DNA from: Bacteroidaceae bacterium
Lineage (GTDB): Bacteria; Bacteroidota; Bacteroidia; Bacteroidales; Bacteroidaceae
Reading direction: 5' to 3'
Length of the DNA stretch: 20,076 bases
Assembly (NCBI GenBank): GCA_902362595.1
Contig: CABIXF010000056.1
Span: forward strand, 1-20,076
The notes under the pieces were generated by a model. It saw nothing but the letters and a program-made list of their open reading frames with translations. It ran no database searches and had not been told where the DNA came from. This document shows positions 1-7,314 of this stretch, piece after piece (positions within the stretch are counted from its first letter, which is position 1; each line of letters opens with the position of its first letter). Both the position numbers and the translations under genes were made by a program.

Positions 1-1032
1 ACGTGAGTTCGATATAAAATTAGAAAATAGACAGTTGTCCGTCATTGACAAAGTTTACATCAATGGCGGGCTTCTTTTCAAAAAAGCAATATGCTGCTAT
101 AGCCGACAAAGAGTTGGCTATAAAGTTATTGAACGAACGATGTCTGGAGTGTTCTATCTGTGCAATGTTCTTCAGCTCGTCATTGACCGTCTCAATCAAG
201 GCCCTTTTTCTGAGCAGAATCTTGTCGGCAATGCTCATCAGCGAGTTCTTCATATTGTTTTTAACTTTAGTGACAAGCTGAATGCCATCAAGGAAAAGGT
301 TCTCGAACAGAGCTTGGCCAATATATCCTTTGTCTGCACATAGTTTTCCTTTGATGTTTTTCAGAAACTTACCCTGCTTCAAAGGCTCCCGGTCATCCAC
401 GTTTCCAGGAGTAAACATAAAATTGAGAATTTCCCCTTTGTCATTGATTATCAGATGTAGTTTGAATCCGAAGAACCATCCCATAGAACATTTTCCACGC
501 TCGGCAAGTCCTTCAAATGTCTTATGAATAAGGATTCTTTGGTTACGGCAGACACGTAAAGGAGTGGAGTCGACAAAACTGATGCCGGTACAGGTTCCCA
601 GCAAAACTTTCTTGATGAAGATGGTCATGGGAAGCAGCACTTCCTTCTCCAGCTCCACAAAACGGTTATAAGAAACCTGACGCGGAAAAAGGTGTTTCAG
701 ATGTTTACAGACATATTCCTTGTAGTAATGCTTGAAACAGCGAAAACCACCGGAGTGAAATAGGATTAGAATAACCATAATCTCAGCATCATTCATACGG
801 TTAGGTTTGTTACGATGCCTGGTTTTCTTATCCTCAATCATATATTTTTCCTGTTGCAATGTAAATTCCTTGCAAAAATCATCGGCCATACAATAAATCT
901 CTGTAACTTTAGACTCTGGAAACATAGTGGTAATCGTTTAAATCTTATAATTCAGCACTATAAATTTAATACTTTTATCGCTATGTTTCTAATTATCACT
1001 GAAATATATTTATTACTATTTCGAACTCACGT
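1..1032 (-). mobile_element. IS982-family insertion sequence, complete copy
   Basis: Both ends are visible. The left end starts ACGTGAGTTCGA at 1 and the right end finishes TCGAACTCACGT at 1021-1032, a perfect 12-bp terminal inverted repeat with weaker matching inward. It encloses one transposase gene on the minus strand. The element sits inside an IS66-family tnpB reading frame, which breaks off at 1033. The base before position 1 is outside the window, so the target duplication cannot be read. A second copy in the same orientation begins at 19964. Family is inferred from the transposase. Confidence 0.9.
20..925 (-). CDS. IS982-family DDE transposase
   Basis: A 301-residue protein that would cut and rejoin the ends of the surrounding IS. 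The length is normal for IS982 transposases and the frame is uninterrupted. Candidate catalytic acidic residues lie in the segments GISFVDSTPL (D about residue 118), LCADKGYIG (D about 198) and KRALIETVNDELKN (E about 244), the usual D-D-E order of the family. The C-terminal helix rich in S, A and I is also typical. The start ATG at 925 lies about 107 bp inside the right inverted repeat and the stop lies 19 bp from the left end, so the gene fills the element. The last 31 codons recur identically in the second, cut-off copy at 19983-20076. The protein is probably functional. Confidence 0.92.
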   Translation of the reverse strand: MFPESKVTEIYCMADDFCKEFTLQQEKYMIEDKKTRHRNKPNRMNDAEIMVILILFHSGGFRCFKHYYKEYVCKHLKHLFPRQVSYNRFVELEKEVLLPMTIFIKKVLLGTCTGISFVDSTPLRVCRNQRILIHKTFEGLAERGKCSMGWFFGFKLHLIINDKGEILNFMFTPGNVDDREPLKQGKFLKNIKGKLCADKGYIGQALFENLFLDGIQLVTKVKNNMKNSLMSIADKILLRKRALIETVNDELKNIAQIEHSRHRSFNNFIANSLSAIAAYCFFEKKPAIDVNFVNDGQLSIF

Positions 1033-1165
1033 TATATACGTTGCCGTTACAAGGGTCTTGACCCATGGCGTCGGTGATGATACCGCTAAGAGTATGAAAA
1101 CTTTTGCGCATATCAGTCGGGCGGTTATACAACAGATAGCGCATGCTGTCATTAAGGCTGAACAT
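1033..1165 (-). pseudogene. tnpB: IS66 accessory protein TnpB, N-terminal fragment
   Basis: Encodes about 44 residues beginning MFSLNDSMRYLLYNRP, followed by TDMRKSFHTLSG, the conserved N-terminus of IS66 ORF2 (TnpB); the intact protein is about 115 residues. The frame runs into the IS982 right end at 1032 and then stops, so the gene is broken. The start at 1165 overlaps the end of tnpA by 14 bp, as expected for the translationally coupled tnpA-tnpB pair of IS66 elements. An upstream in-frame ATG at 1204 lies inside tnpA and is less likely. Confidence 0.8.
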
Positions 1166-1529
1166 GGCTGCAGGCCTGGATGATTGAAAACAGTTCCTTT
1201 TCATTTAGCTCACCGCAAATGCGTATGGCAGTACCGGCCGGTGTACGTATTTCTATCTCTTTCAATCCGCTTGGCGGAATCGGTGTGTTTTTCTGTTTAC
1301 GCCCGCTTGTTCCGGCAAATGAAGGAACAGGAACAAAAGATCCGCTGTGGGGAAGCTCGATAAACTCACCTTGAGCCGTTTTACCAGATGATTGCTCGGC
1401 GGCATAACGGGATTTGCTGTCATAAAACCGCCATACAGGGATATTGAGTTCCTCTAATCTTGATTTATAAGTCACTTTGTGCTCTTTGCAGTAGTTCATT
1501 ATCTCTACTACTTCTTCTCGTGTCATCAT
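1152..1529 (-). CDS. tnpA: IS66 accessory protein TnpA-like (ORF1)
   Basis: A 125-residue protein with an N-terminal helical DNA-binding region. The segment MMTREEVVEIMNYCKEHKV, then about 35 residues later YDSKSRYAAEQ, looks like the HTH part of IS66 ORF1. A C-terminal part around IEIRTPAGTAIRICGELN is the familiar 'sGt.irI.G...' strand segment of that family. It is complete, overlaps tnpB by 14 bp, and is probably non-functional in transposition because tnpB and tnpC are disrupted. The family assignment rests on pattern and on the neighbouring tnpB fragment. Confidence 0.75.
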   Translation of the reverse strand: MMTREEVVEIMNYCKEHKVTYKSRLEELNIPVWRFYDSKSRYAAEQSSGKTAQGEFIELPHSGSFVPVPSFAGTSGRKQKNTPIPPSGLKEIEIRTPAGTAIRICGELNEKELFSIIQACSHVQP

Positions 1530-1601
1530 AACTTTGCTTTTTGGACGTAAAGTTAATGATGGAAGTTGGAGACAAAAATACGTGGTTTACCGAATGCTTA
1601 C

Positions 1602-1883
1602 GTAAAAGCAGAGCAAAACACACAGTTCAAGGCAACTATAAGTCCCGAGCATCTTGCCCAGCTTCAACAGCTCTTAAACCAAGCTATCAAAACATGGAAA
1701 ACTGTATTGGAGAATCACCACTCTGAACTGATGAAGATGCTAACGGAGCATGAATCCAATATGCGCAAACTTCTTAGGCGGAATGAAGGCGTTTGGTTCT
1801 CTGATTTCTGGATGAAAGTCTTGGTGATATTTTTGTTCGTTTATACGGTGGCATTGGGGATAGTTGTATATTGCGTTAGATGA
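1602..1883 (+). pseudogene. Truncated gene for a helical protein with one C-terminal membrane segment
   Basis: The open frame gives about 93 residues: a charged helical or coiled-coil part (QLQQLLNQAIKTWKTVLENH, then HSELMKMLTEHESNMRKLL) followed by a single hydrophobic segment (VLVIFLFVYTVALGIVVYCV) at the C-terminus. The frame extends left to about 1560, but codons before 1602 appear to belong to the IS66 end and no ATG is in frame; TTG at 1566 is the only possible start there. The simplest reading is a gene that lost its 5' end to the IS66 insertion. The style recalls small accessory proteins of Bacteroides mobilizable elements, but I do not recognise a named family. Confidence 0.6.
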
Positions 1884-2199
1884 AGTTTATGTGGGGTGCA
1901 ATGCAATAGGGGCAACTATTAGCTCCTATTCTTAACTATCCGGCAAATTACAAGCAAGTTAAAATCAGAATATTACTGCTTGATTTTCAATATACTATGC
2001 ATGTCAAATGCCACCTTTGCAAGTTGTCAGCAAGTTAAATTCTCTCCAAGTATGGGCAAACCTCATACCTCTGTAGGGGGCTATAATTTGAAATAATACC
2101 ACAATGACATTCTTTAATATTGTTGAAAATGATGTGGAGCCCTACTATTTGAAGATCGGAATTGTAACGCTTTTTTACAAATTAAGTTCTAGCTAAAGA
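1884..2199. other. Gene-free stretch, 316 bp
   Basis: No convincing reading frame. Three minor patterns are visible. An 8-bp hairpin candidate follows the truncated gene (around 1904-1930) without a T tract. An 11-bp direct repeat AGCAAGTTAAA occurs at 1953-1963 and 2029-2039. A two-part stem pairs GTAGGGGGCT at 2073-2082 with AGCCCTAC at 2138-2145 and CCACA at 2099-2103 with TGTGG at 2133-2137. The last could be an RNA element or a terminator region for the minus-strand retron operon ending at 2200, but no clear T run supports the latter. Confidence 0.4.
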
Positions 2200-3096
2200 C
2201 TATTTGAAACGTTTTCTCCCGTCATCTTTTAATTCTATTTTACCCAACACTTTTGGTTGGGGAGCAGAGATTTTCTGCTTCTCAATGCTATCGCTATATT
2301 TTTTTAATTCTGGGATATATCCCCATCCCTCTTTTATATACTCAACATATTGTGCCAACACTCCAAGAAATTTAAAATAATAAAGTGATTTTAGAGGGAT
2401 GATTTTATCATACGTATCCTTTTCCCATTGGTTTTGAGTGTTTCCGCGATGATTCATGTTACGGCATTGATAAATATCATTTAGCAGTGACGTGATTTCG
2501 AGAAATGAGTCAAAATCACTGTTCTTCATCTTGGCCTTATAACCCAAAAAATATACAATCGTGCGTATCTTGTCTATAGCATATTGAGCCTGCAATGATT
2601 TTCTTGATTTCTCAAAAGCATTGGTCTTTCCGAATAATAGACTGGCAATAGTATAGTCACCACTTCTGCTATATATGGATGGCTCTTTGTCTTTTTCTAT
2701 TTTCAGATATGCAGGCTGACCCCACATTTTTTCTGTAATATCGGACAGATCTTTCTTCTCGCACAGTTTATTAGTTATACACTCTATCTGTTGATAAAGT
2801 GACAAACAAAAGTCTCCGAAATTATCCTTTCTCCTGAATGACTCCATCCGGATAAAATCTCCAATCAAAGTATCCTTTATAGACTGCAAAGGGAAGTCTG
2901 TATAAAATTCGTTGGCTTGCTTTCTTATGATTTCCTCAATGCAGTACTCGTAAATTTGATTTATACGTTCATCTTCTGACAAAACAGAATTTGCGGAAGC
3001 TACATTCAGTTGCTTTCGCAATTCCATATCAAACTCAGCATTTTGCTGAGTTAATCTTGTTATTTTGTCTATCGTAGACATTAACTTATCATCCAT
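2200..3096 (-). CDS. Retron-linked accessory protein, HEPN-like (probable effector)
   Basis: A 298-residue, largely helical, cytosolic protein without signal or membrane segments. I do not recognise a named family. The best clue is a long helix around residues 195-211 (DFDSFLEITSLLNDIYQC) followed directly by RNMNHRG, with R212 and H216. HEPN RNases carry an R...H pair in just this setting, although the usual spacing is R-x4-6-H and here it is R-x3-H. The N-terminal 35 residues may form a coiled coil. The gene starts one base after the reverse transcriptase stop (TGA-T-ATG), so the two are translationally coupled. That position is where retron operons commonly carry their toxic effector, so an effector role is inferred. 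A nuclease activity is speculative. Confidence 0.55.
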   Translation of the reverse strand: MDDKLMSTIDKITRLTQQNAEFDMELRKQLNVASANSVLSEDERINQIYEYCIEEIIRKQANEFYTDFPLQSIKDTLIGDFIRMESFRRKDNFGDFCLSLYQQIECITNKLCEKKDLSDITEKMWGQPAYLKIEKDKEPSIYSRSGDYTIASLLFGKTNAFEKSRKSLQAQYAIDKIRTIVYFLGYKAKMKNSDFDSFLEITSLLNDIYQCRNMNHRGNTQNQWEKDTYDKIIPLKSLYYFKFLGVLAQYVEYIKEGWGYIPELKKYSDSIEKQKISAPQPKVLGKIELKDDGRKRFK

Positions 3097-3097
3097 A

Positions 3098-4558
3098 TCA
3101 AATACCTAATAGTAAGTCTAAATCATTATTCAATTCGTCAATATCAACAGGCTTTGGCTTGAACACTGTCACTTTATCAAGTAAATGTATGAGCCAGAAT
3201 TGTTCTCCTCTAAAATCCTTACAACATGAGATAGCTAGCTTCTCTTTTTGTTGTTCATCATCAGGTGTCACCCCCTTGTTTATTGATGCAACCTGAGGTG
3301 TTTCTCCTAATTTGAACGTAGCATATCGTTTGTCACTATCTTTATGATGGATAGTGATATTTGTATTTCTATTTTTCTCAAATTCCAGAATAGGAAAAGA
3401 CTCAATATAGGTAATGCCGTAAGAATTGGTTTTATCCGGACCGGAATCTCTATTGACAAGTTCTTGAAATTTCGTATAAAGTCTTACATATACAGGATCG
3501 GTATCACCTTTTACCATCTTCAAGTACATGAGTTTCCCATCGAGTACATTTGTCAGATCTGGATTACCTTTCTTTATATGCCCTTTTTCCGCTTTATACT
3601 TTGGAAAGAATCTAGACATTGCTGCCGAGTACCCATACTTATCCCATATATAAAGCAGGCTTCTAATCTCGCGAACATACTTCTTAGTAACATTTAGTTT
3701 GTCGCTAACAATAATACCAGTTACCTCCTGACGGCTTCCAAGTTTCTGTAGCCTCATTTTTGCTTCATTCATCACAAAGCCCTGAGTATTTATAATGCGA
3801 GCAAGTTCCTTCATAAACTCACTGTTTTCTGAATAGACATAATGCATAGAGCTGAATGTGATATCATCTGCATATCGGGTGTAACGTAATCCAAAACGCT
3901 TAGCCAGTCCCGCCAGTTTACGGTCTAACGTATCGCAAATCATATTGGTAATGATGGGTGATGTCGGTGCACCCTGTGGCAACACGTACATAAATTGTTT
4001 GTCTAAATCGTGTTGTTTAGTTTCTATGGGTTGTTCTCGTTTAACCCTCATGGAACATAGACCCGAAATCAATAGTGCTATTTGGGGCGAAAAGTTGAAG
4101 GGCGCTAGAGTCAGACGTTTCATCACCCGTCCTTGTTCTACGCTTGGAAAGAAATCTTTTAAGTCAATATTGAACACATAGTTCTGGCTTCTATGAACTG
4201 CGGCGTTAGTCACAACAGAACGCTTTTCTGCAAACCCCATAGCATAGTCTGAGGGAGTGTAAATGGCTTTCAGAACCTCATTTACTGACCGCAGAAGCAT
4301 TATGAAACTCCGATTGCGCGGTGCTGCAATCTGGCGGAAACCTCCAGACTTCTTCTTTATTTTGAATTGACGATAACGATGAAATACATGATTGGGGTTG
4401 CAATAATACAAAAGTTGCTTCATCGTAAATGGATAAAATTTATCTGCATCAAAGCCCAATTCACGAATCTCATCCTGTTTGATGCGATTGAGCAGTGCCA
4501 ACAAGTCTTCCCTTGTTGACATCTGTGATGCAATTTGTACTATTTCTGTTTTATCCAT
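3098..4558 (-). CDS. Retron reverse transcriptase
   Basis: A 486-residue RNA-directed DNA polymerase that should copy part of the upstream ncRNA into branched msDNA. Visible motifs in order: the retron-specific NAxxH (NAAVH, 118-122); motif A IDLKDFF with D132; motif B PQGAPTSP (194-201); the catalytic YADD (229-232); the retron-specific VTG (279-281); and the thumb helices with GKLMYLKMVKG (341-351). About 110 residues follow the thumb (from about 375) and match nothing I know; this extension ends in an acidic leucine-rich tail. The 5' neighbour is a structured RNA whose a2 strand ends 21 bp before this ATG, and the 3' neighbour is coupled by a 1-base gap. Retrons of known type act in anti-phage defence with their accessory protein. 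Type assignment is not possible by eye. Confidence 0.93.
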   Translation of the reverse strand: MDKTEIVQIASQMSTREDLLALLNRIKQDEIRELGFDADKFYPFTMKQLLYYCNPNHVFHRYRQFKIKKKSGGFRQIAAPRNRSFIMLLRSVNEVLKAIYTPSDYAMGFAEKRSVVTNAAVHRSQNYVFNIDLKDFFPSVEQGRVMKRLTLAPFNFSPQIALLISGLCSMRVKREQPIETKQHDLDKQFMYVLPQGAPTSPIITNMICDTLDRKLAGLAKRFGLRYTRYADDITFSSMHYVYSENSEFMKELARIINTQGFVMNEAKMRLQKLGSRQEVTGIIVSDKLNVTKKYVREIRSLLYIWDKYGYSAAMSRFFPKYKAEKGHIKKGNPDLTNVLDGKLMYLKMVKGDTDPVYVRLYTKFQELVNRDSGPDKTNSYGITYIESFPILEFEKNRNTNITIHHKDSDKRYATFKLGETPQVASINKGVTPDDEQQKEKLAISCCKDFRGEQFWLIHLLDKVTVFKPKPVDIDELNNDLDLLLGI

Positions 4559-4579
4559 TTGCTTTATCTTCTAATAAAT

Positions 4580-4834
4580 AAGAGGTGATCTCTGAGACCT
4601 GAACTGAAAAATCTTTTCTTTATGTAATATATAATAATATAAATATCATAATAACAATATATATAAATATCATAATAACAATAGTAAAAGTACAACGTAC
4701 TATAGTGCAACACGTTAACGTACTAACATTGTTTATCTCCATGATTCCGAAGAACAAGGAGACATCCGGGCAAATACGCCGGACGAAATTCAAAATTCTG
4801 TTTCAGTTCCCAAACTTGCCAAAGACCACCTCTT
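4580..4834 (-). ncRNA. Retron msr-msd ncRNA
   Basis: The RNA lies between the retron promoter and the reverse transcriptase start. Its ends pair. The 5' strand (4834 to 4819, AAGAGGTGGTCTTTGG) and the 3' strand (4595 to 4580, TCAGAGATCACCTCTT) form 16 consecutive pairs with three G-U wobbles, the a1/a2 stem expected of a retron. Inside are msr-like hairpins: TCCGG/CCGGA around 4782-4764, and TGTCTCC/GGAGATA around 4765-4734 capped by an inner TTC-TTCG-GAA loop. The msd-like half is AT-rich and contains ACGTTAACGT, a hairpin AGTAC-GTT-GTACT and a 24-bp tandem repeat. The branch G and the msDNA ends cannot be fixed by eye. The predicted start, from the -7 box at 4848-4856, is about 4841-4843, just before a1. 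Confidence 0.82.
4637..4684. repeat. 24-bp tandem duplication inside the retron ncRNA
   Basis: The unit at 4637-4660 is repeated at 4661-4684 with 23 of 24 bases identical; only the last base differs. On the plus strand the unit begins ATATAAATATCATAATAACA. It lies in the AT-rich msd-like part of the ncRNA, where copy number would change the length of the reverse-transcribed DNA. Confidence 0.9.
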
Positions 4835-4847
4835 CTTGTTTTCTAGT

Positions 4848-4882
4848 GCAAAGGTATTAAATATTCACGAAGTCTATGTTCG
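4848..4882 (-). promoter_or_regulatory. Promoter and operator of the retron (site D)
   Basis: On the minus strand the -7 box TACCTTTGC (4856 to 4848) fits the Bacteroidota consensus TAnnTTTG and places the transcript start just before the ncRNA a1 strand. The inverted repeat CGAAGTCTATGTTCG (plus strand 4868-4882, CGAA-N7-TTCG) covers the expected -33 position. The distance between the two elements is the same 20 bp as at 7891/7911 and 8966/8986. The operator lies within the last codons of the 271-aa gene, so the retron can be transcribed separately from the operon before it. Confidence 0.75.
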
Positions 4883-5672
4883 TTCTACTCGCCATTTTTG
4901 TTTTTGGAATAAAATACCCTACGAATTCTAATCCTTTCCCATTTCGAATCATAAAATCGTGAATAGCAAATAGACAATCTGATAATTGAGTGGTTCTATT
5001 ATCACGTAGATCAATATTGATGCTCTGTATCTTCTGAAGCCATTTATGGCAGAGTTCGTTTGTTTTATCAATGAAATATTCGTCAGTTATACTTGCAAGC
5101 TGGCATCCTTTTATGAGATCTTCAATTTTTTTAGCTGCAAACAAAGCCACAATATACTCTCCGCTCCATTTTACGGTTTTTTCTTGAATGAATGAACTTT
5201 TAATAAAAATCTCCTTTTTAGATAGAATATTGTCAATTTCTTCAATGTATGATATGGAAGATGATGAACATTGAGTGGAATCAGATTCTTTTGATATAGA
5301 GATTATTTTCTCAAATAGTTTTTTCCAAGCATAATGTTCAACATCTAATGTCATAACGCTACTATTGTTGAGAACGAAGAATTTAGACTTGTCAAAATCG
5401 AGCAATCTTTTTCCGTCCCGTTCAACAATGGCCTTCATATAGGTCATACTGCCGTATCCGAAGTTTGTCTTAATCTTGATTGAAAGATTATCCTTTGGAA
5501 TTTGCACTTCTCTCTCCCAAAAACCTTTATAGCCATGAGGAAGGAATAAAATATCTTCTTCAGGGGCGAAGTAAATAGAGGATACGTACAAACCTTTCGA
5601 TTCAGAATAGCATAAACAGATCGTGTGTTCAGATTTGATTTCCTCCCAAATTGCAGTATTTGTTCTACCCAT
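4857..5672 (-). CDS. Uncharacterised 271-aa protein, last gene of the PRTase/DprA operon
   Basis: I do not recognise a family. The protein looks cytosolic, with no signal peptide or membrane segment. The first about 115 residues look strand-rich (for example TICLCYSESKGLYVSSIYFA). A polar serine-rich linker (SDSTQCSSSSIS, about residues 131-142) follows, then a helical second half (residues 145-240). The start ATG at 5672 lies 40 bp after the DprA-like stop with no promoter motif in between, so it is most simply the fourth gene of the HAD-PRTase-DprA operon. Its 3' end carries the retron operator, which ties the two operons physically. It could belong functionally to either one. A third component of the PRTase/DprA system, such as a sensor or specificity factor, is only an inference. 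Confidence 0.7.
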   Translation of the reverse strand: MGRTNTAIWEEIKSEHTICLCYSESKGLYVSSIYFAPEEDILFLPHGYKGFWEREVQIPKDNLSIKIKTNFGYGSMTYMKAIVERDGKRLLDFDKSKFFVLNNSSVMTLDVEHYAWKKLFEKIISISKESDSTQCSSSSISYIEEIDNILSKKEIFIKSSFIQEKTVKWSGEYIVALFAAKKIEDLIKGCQLASITDEYFIDKTNELCHKWLQKIQSINIDLRDNRTTQLSDCLFAIHDFMIRNGKGLEFVGYFIPKTKMASRTNIDFVNI

Positions 5673-5712
5673 AGTAATCCGTACTTAGAATTAATACCGT
5701 TTGACTCTAAAA

Positions 5713-6633
5713 TTAAAAACGTTGATTCGTTTTGGTAACCAACCGAAGAACAGCCTCACTCATATTAGCAGAATCAATTCGTATCACACTGCTGTCCTCT
5801 TCAAGAATTTGACGATTCAAATCATACATTGCAATATCGTGATGCTTACTGTCATTATAGATAACACCACGTTTGATGCCATAGGACTTTGCCTTTTCCA
5901 TGGCATGTCTCGAACCACAGTCATTTCCTAAGTTATTAGGAGCATAGCTTGCAGATAAAAGTACGGCATCAGAGAATAAGGCTTGTAACCTATCTCGGAC
6001 AACAAATCTGCTCACCATGTCATTTCGACTTTTGGGAGCTTCGTAATATTCACTAATAAGCAATCCTCCTGCTTCGACAATTTTTTCAGCAAGTTCTACA
6101 TTCTCCTTAGGTAAGATACTGTCAAGAGTGCTAGGCAAAATGGCGATAGTTCTAGCACCTTTCTCCAAAGCTGTTTGATGAGCAATTGAGTCACAACCAA
6201 GAGCGAGGCCACTCACTATTGTTGCATTGTGTTTTATGATTTCTGACGTAACCATTCTCTCTGTCAGTTCAATCTTTTCATCAGGATTAAGGACTCCTAT
6301 AACAGCAATATTCAAATTATCTTTGCTTAGTAAGCTTATATTACCTTTATAGAAAAGCGCAAAAGGCTTGTCTGCTGGTTTCACGCTTCCGCGCAAAGAA
6401 GGGAAATTAGCATCACCGATTGCGACAAGACCATCTGCACAATTTCCAAGTTGGTTGATGGCAGATTCTATTCTTTCCCGCTTCTTCATAAACTCATATT
6501 CATGAGTCTCTAAAAGGTGATATAAAATAGATAAGTCTTCGTTCCCACGTAAATTTTTATCTATCCACGCAGGCCCCTTTTGAGGAAAGGTACGAACAGT
6601 TAAAATATTTAATGCATTTTCCGAGTATTTCAT
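5713..6633 (-). CDS. DprA/SMF-like Rossmann-fold protein (candidate ShosA/PsyrA-type antitoxin)
   Basis: From the preferred ATG at 6633 the protein is 306 residues. The SMF/DprA fold is clear: KPFALFYKG (about 89-97), IAVIGV (109-114), VSGLALGCDSIAHQTAL (140-156), AILPSTLDSILPKENVELA (164-182) and GGLLISEYYEAP, then RFVVRDRLQALFSDAVLLSA. These are the nucleotide/DNA-binding landmarks of DprA, but the classical glycine-arginine entry (GSR) reads GVL, so ligand preference may differ. An earlier in-frame ATG at 6699 would overlap the PRTase gene by 53 bp; 6633 leaves a 13-bp gap and keeps the whole conserved region. This is not the housekeeping competence DprA: it is partnered with a PRTase, as in the ShosTA and PsyrTA toxin-antitoxin systems, where the DprA-domain protein neutralises the toxin. 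Confidence 0.83.
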   Translation of the reverse strand: MKYSENALNILTVRTFPQKGPAWIDKNLRGNEDLSILYHLLETHEYEFMKKRERIESAINQLGNCADGLVAIGDANFPSLRGSVKPADKPFALFYKGNISLLSKDNLNIAVIGVLNPDEKIELTERMVTSEIIKHNATIVSGLALGCDSIAHQTALEKGARTIAILPSTLDSILPKENVELAEKIVEAGGLLISEYYEAPKSRNDMVSRFVVRDRLQALFSDAVLLSASYAPNNLGNDCGSRHAMEKAKSYGIKRGVIYNDSKHHDIAMYDLNRQILEEDSSVIRIDSANMSEAVLRLVTKTNQRF

Positions 6634-6646
6634 ATACAAAGTTTTT

Positions 6647-7309
6647 TCAGAATCTTGACAACGTTTTACCGATAGAATAAAAAATGACACTTCTCGCACC
6701 TTTGTCTAAAAGGGCTTGAATGCAATCTTCGTCAATGTTAACGGTCTTAGTGTAAAGATCGTCAATTAGCAATATATCTTGCCCGATTACATCGTCCGAA
6801 ATATTACACGTATCTTTTGCTATACCAACATAAGGCAATTCACCTGCTCCCCCATGACCACTACGAGCCAAATGCGTTGTGGCGGTATCAGTGTGTCTAA
6901 TAATATCATGTGTACCATCTATAAAGCCATTCAATTGTTGTGCCACTAATTGGATTGTGGCTCTTAAGTATAGTTGATTACAGCGATACGAATTTTCTCG
7001 TTTTGATCTAGGAATGACACAAACACGAAGATTTTGTTTCCCACTAAGACGCAGGATCTCAGGCAAGTCGACTTTCAAAATTTGAGTAAGTTTGTTTATT
7101 GCATTATTCAGAGTTTGCTGTGGATATGTCGTGATATCATTCTTAAAAGTGCAGATCAGATTTTCAATGGTACCAGGCACGCGCCAGTTACCACCACCTT
7201 GGTAATCACCATGATAAAAAGCGATTATATCTTGCTTGAGAGCTTTTTCGACACCACCTTCTCTTTTACGACAAAGGCTGCTTCTTGACTGAATTACAAA
7301 CTGTTCCAT
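6647..7309 (-). CDS. Phosphoribosyltransferase-domain protein (candidate ShosT/PsyrT-type toxin)
   Basis: A type-I PRTase fold is indicated by the PRPP-binding signature DILLIDDLYTKTVNIDED near the C-terminus (about residues 178-195 from the ATG at 7309). This is the family pattern of hydrophobic stretch, two acidic residues and a T-rich loop, although the usual TGxT reads TKTV. VCVIPRSKRENS (about 96-107) could be the pyrophosphate-loop region. A TTG at 7318 overlapping the HAD stop (TTGA) is an alternative start three codons earlier. Gene order HAD-PRTase-DprA on one transcript, and the lack of any purine or pyrimidine biosynthesis neighbour, argue against a metabolic enzyme. In ShosTA/PsyrTA-like systems the PRTase is the toxin; that role here is inferred from the pairing with the DprA-like gene. 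Confidence 0.78.
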   Translation of the reverse strand: MEQFVIQSRSSLCRKREGGVEKALKQDIIAFYHGDYQGGGNWRVPGTIENLICTFKNDITTYPQQTLNNAINKLTQILKVDLPEILRLSGKQNLRVCVIPRSKRENSYRCNQLYLRATIQLVAQQLNGFIDGTHDIIRHTDTATTHLARSGHGGAGELPYVGIAKDTCNISDDVIGQDILLIDDLYTKTVNIDEDCIQALLDKGARSVIFYSIGKTLSRF

Positions 7310-7314
7310 ACTGT

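Larger units (their letters stand above)
1033..1601 (-). mobile_element. IS66-family element, remnant interrupted by IS982
   Basis: Holds the first two genes of an IS66-family element, tnpA whole and the start of tnpB. The rest, including the large tnpC transposase, is cut off at 1033 by the IS982 insertion and would have to lie beyond the window. The proposed outer end is at 1601, because the minus strand from there reads GTAAGCATTCGG and IS66 ends characteristically begin GTAA. A second GTAA lies 11 bp inward, so the exact end is uncertain. The element appears to have inserted into the gene whose 3' part continues from 1602. Confidence 0.7.

Noticed and set aside
4637..4684. Start of a CRISPR array
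   Set aside because: The two 24-bp units are directly adjacent with no spacer and lie within the retron RNA; no cas genes are present.
6647..7309. The PRTase as the effector of a PRTase-type retron
   Set aside because: It is in a separate operon with its own promoter, is paired with a DprA-like gene, and the retron already has a coupled downstream accessory gene. Only the shared operator links them.
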